A stretch of 64,000 nt of DNA from Actinomycetota bacterium. GTDB taxonomy: Bacteria; Actinomycetota; Actinomycetes; S36-B12; UBA5976. Of this stretch, positions 62,122 through 64,000 are shown piece by piece. Under the pieces are notes generated by a model, which saw only the letters and a list, made by a program, of their open reading frames with translations, ran no database searches and was not told where the DNA came from. The position numbers and the translations under genes are program-made. Where the stretch lies: contig JAPLBY010000033.1 of NCBI GenBank assembly GCA_026392515.1, forward strand, positions 62,001 through 126,000, written 5' to 3'. Within the stretch, counting starts at the first letter, position 1; each line of letters starts with the position of its first letter.

Positions 62122-63246
62122 ATGACTCGGCCCACGCTTGATAATTGGTTGCTTCCGGAAAATACGTTTTGGTCATTTCGACATGTTCGGGAATTGATTC
62201 CAACTGCTCAGGTTGATTGCGCAAAATCACCACGGGTTTTAAAGCAAAAGATCAACAGCAAACTTGGTGACATTTCAGTTGAAACCCATACCGGGACTCA
62301 AAAGATTTCTGACTATTTGTCGAGTACTCATACCGACTCTTTCACTGTGGCTAAAGGTGAAGACTTGGTTTTCGAATGGCTAGCTCCAGGAGTTAGCGAT
62401 GTTGAGCCACATTTGATTTTTAGTGTTACCAAATCATTCACTGGAATGCTCGTGGGTTCCTTGGTACAAGAAGGCTTAATCGATGTTGATGCCTTGGTTA
62501 CCAAGTATGTTCCGGAGATTGCTGACAGTGGATTCGGAGATGCAACTGTTCGTAACCTGCTGGACATGGCTGCTAGTTACCAATTCGAAGAGGACTACAC
62601 CCCCGGCCCAGACATCATTGCTTATCGCCATTCCGTTGGTTGGTATCCAGCTCCACTTGGTGCGCCAAACTTGCACGACTTCATCGCCTCACGAAAGAAA
62701 GAGGGCGAACACGGTCAGAAGTTCCGCTACATGTCACCAACAACTGATTTGGTTGGTTGGGTAATTGAAGCAGCCAGTGGCATGCCATATGCCGAAGCAC
62801 TCTCTAAATTCATTTGGAGCAAGATCGGATCGGAAGCGCCAGGTCACATCACAGTAGATCGACAGGGCTCTCCCCGAGCTGCTGGCGGACTGTCGGTAAT
62901 CCCGCGCGACTTAGTTCGCTTTGGCATGATGATTCGCGATGGCGGAATGGGAGCAATCGATCCAGAATTCTTGCTAGACGTCTATGAAAATGGCAGTGCC
63001 GAACAATGGGCAACTGGAGACTTTAAAGACTTCTTTGAAAAAGGCGTGTATCGATCCTTCTGCTACAAACCAGGGATTGATCCAGATGTAATCATGGGTA
63101 TTGGCATTCACGGACAAATGCTTTATGTTGATCGCCCGCGTGGAGTAGTTGTTGCCAAGCAATCATCATGGCCAAATCCAGATTCTGAAGAAATGCACCT
63201 TGATGCATTTAATGCCTGCCGGGCAATCGCCCACGCACTTGGCTAG
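62122..63246 (+). CDS. Serine hydrolase (beta-lactamase/class C-like family)
   Basis: S-x-x-K in FSVTKSFTGMLVG, Y-x-S/T in FRYMSPTTDLVGWVIEAASG, VIPRDLVRFGMMIRDGG. Confidence 0.9.
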   Translation: MTRPTLDNWLLPENTFWSFRHVRELIPTAQVDCAKSPRVLKQKINSKLGDISVETHTGTQKISDYLSSTHTDSFTVAKGEDLVFEWLAPGVSDVEPHLIFSVTKSFTGMLVGSLVQEGLIDVDALVTKYVPEIADSGFGDATVRNLLDMAASYQFEEDYTPGPDIIAYRHSVGWYPAPLGAPNLHDFIASRKKEGEHGQKFRYMSPTTDLVGWVIEAASGMPYAEALSKFIWSKIGSEAPGHITVDRQGSPRAAGGLSVIPRDLVRFGMMIRDGGMGAIDPEFLLDVYENGSAEQWATGDFKDFFEKGVYRSFCYKPGIDPDVIMGIGIHGQMLYVDRPRGVVVAKQSSWPNPDSEEMHLDAFNACRAIAHALG

Positions 63247-63256
63247 CTTGAGGTAG

Positions 63257-63580
63257 TTACAAGCGTAATTCCCAGTGCGTCACTTCTGGTGGGTTTGCAA
63301 AGAATGGTCCGATTAATCCGCGCCACTGTGTAAACAAGTCAGACTCTCGGAAGCCAACCATGTGGTCATCGACTGTGTCCCAGCCAATTGCAATCAAATA
63401 AGTCGATGGCTTTTCAACGCCGCGGTGGACGTGAATAACTTGAAAACCTTTAGCTTGTGAAACGACTGCTTTTGCCTTTTCCATAGCGGCTTCAAATTCA
63501 AGTTCTTTTCCTGGCACGATCTCCATGAATGCAGTTTCCATAATCATGGTTGCCAGATTACCTTTTGGCTCGCTTCTCAT
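63257..63580 (-). CDS. Antibiotic biosynthesis monooxygenase (ABM)-domain protein
   Basis: METAFMEIVPGKELEFEAAMEKAKAVVSQAKGFQVIHVHRGVEKPSTYLIAIGWDTVDDHMVGFRES. Confidence 0.85.
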   Translation of the reverse strand: MRSEPKGNLATMIMETAFMEIVPGKELEFEAAMEKAKAVVSQAKGFQVIHVHRGVEKPSTYLIAIGWDTVDDHMVGFRESDLFTQWRGLIGPFFANPPEVTHWELRL

Positions 63581-64000
63581 CCCACACTGGCTCGTCAGAT
63601 TCCCGAACCGTTGAATCCGCGCCGAAGATTACGAAGCGATCCATAGTTCGGGAGAACCAGCGATCATGAGTTACCGCAAGCACCGTGCCTTCGAAAGCAT
63701 CAAGTGCCCGCTCAAGTGATTCAGCAGATTCCAGGTCAAGGTTGTCAGTCGGTTCATCCAGTAACAACAAAGTTGCGCCAGATAATTCGAGTAACAGAAT
63801 TTGGAATCTGGCTTGCTGGCCGCCAGATAAGGATTCAAACTTTTGTTCACTTGCCCCGGCTAAGCCATAGCGATCCAAAGCTCGAGCCGATTGCTCTTGT
63901 TGCATGCCGCTTCGGTGTTCATCGCCACGGTGCAAAATCTCAATCAGAGTTTTTCCCATTAGTTCTGGATGATGATGGGTTTGGGCGAACCAACCTGGTC
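63558..64000 (-). CDS. ABC-F type ATP-binding protein, truncated by window edge
   Basis: LSGGQQARFQILLLELSGATLLLLDEPTDNLDLESAESLERALDAFEGTVLAVTHDRWF; frame continues upstream of the listed ORF (PGWFAQTHHHPELMGKTLIEI) to the edge. Confidence 0.9.
   Translation of the reverse strand, partial: PGWFAQTHHHPELMGKTLIEILHRGDEHRSGMQQEQSARALDRYGLAGASEQKFESLSGGQQARFQILLLELSGATLLLLDEPTDNLDLESAESLERALDAFEGTVLAVTHDRWFSRTMDRFVIFGADSTVRESDEPVWDEKRAKR

Noticed and set aside
63558-64000. Truncated ABC-F gene as a pseudogene
   Set aside because: The frame continues to the window edge, so truncation is an artefact of the window.

Overview
This 64 kb window is a chromosomal segment of a low/moderate-GC freshwater-type actinobacterium. 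The lineage call is an inference from an actinorhodopsin, a CysO/CysM/Mec set, a Tad pilus locus, a very large NAD-glutamate dehydrogenase and actinobacterial gene order. Most of it is housekeeping: tRNA-Lys, tRNA-Leu and tmRNA; rdgB-rph-murI; clpS; pckG; smpB-M23-ftsX-ftsE-prfB; tsaD-rimI-tsaB-tsaE-alr-acpS; glmS-glmM; rpsI-rplM. Less ordinary content: (i) a 0.75 kb islet bracketed by the 3' half of tRNA-Lys and a degenerate copy of it, next to a collagen-like gene; (ii) a DUF1185 / hydrolase / LLM-flavin-oxidoreductase / ALDH operon of unknown substrate; (iii) two near-identical palindromic operators (TTGCAAAGNNTTCGCAA), one over the ribosome-binding site of a nickel/cobalt ECF importer and one upstream of cysO-cysM, resembling the nickel regulator Nur box; (iv) a polyamine-type locus with a noncanonical ureohydrolase motif (GGDDS); (v) a Tad locus whose upstream region has two exact inverted DnaA-box sequences; (vi) two homologous 31-nt hairpins in the acpS-glmS gap that differ by four compensatory base-pair changes around an invariant apex. 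Item (vi) is the strongest candidate for an undescribed structured element. All calls come from reading the sequence and supplied ORF translations; no database search was run.
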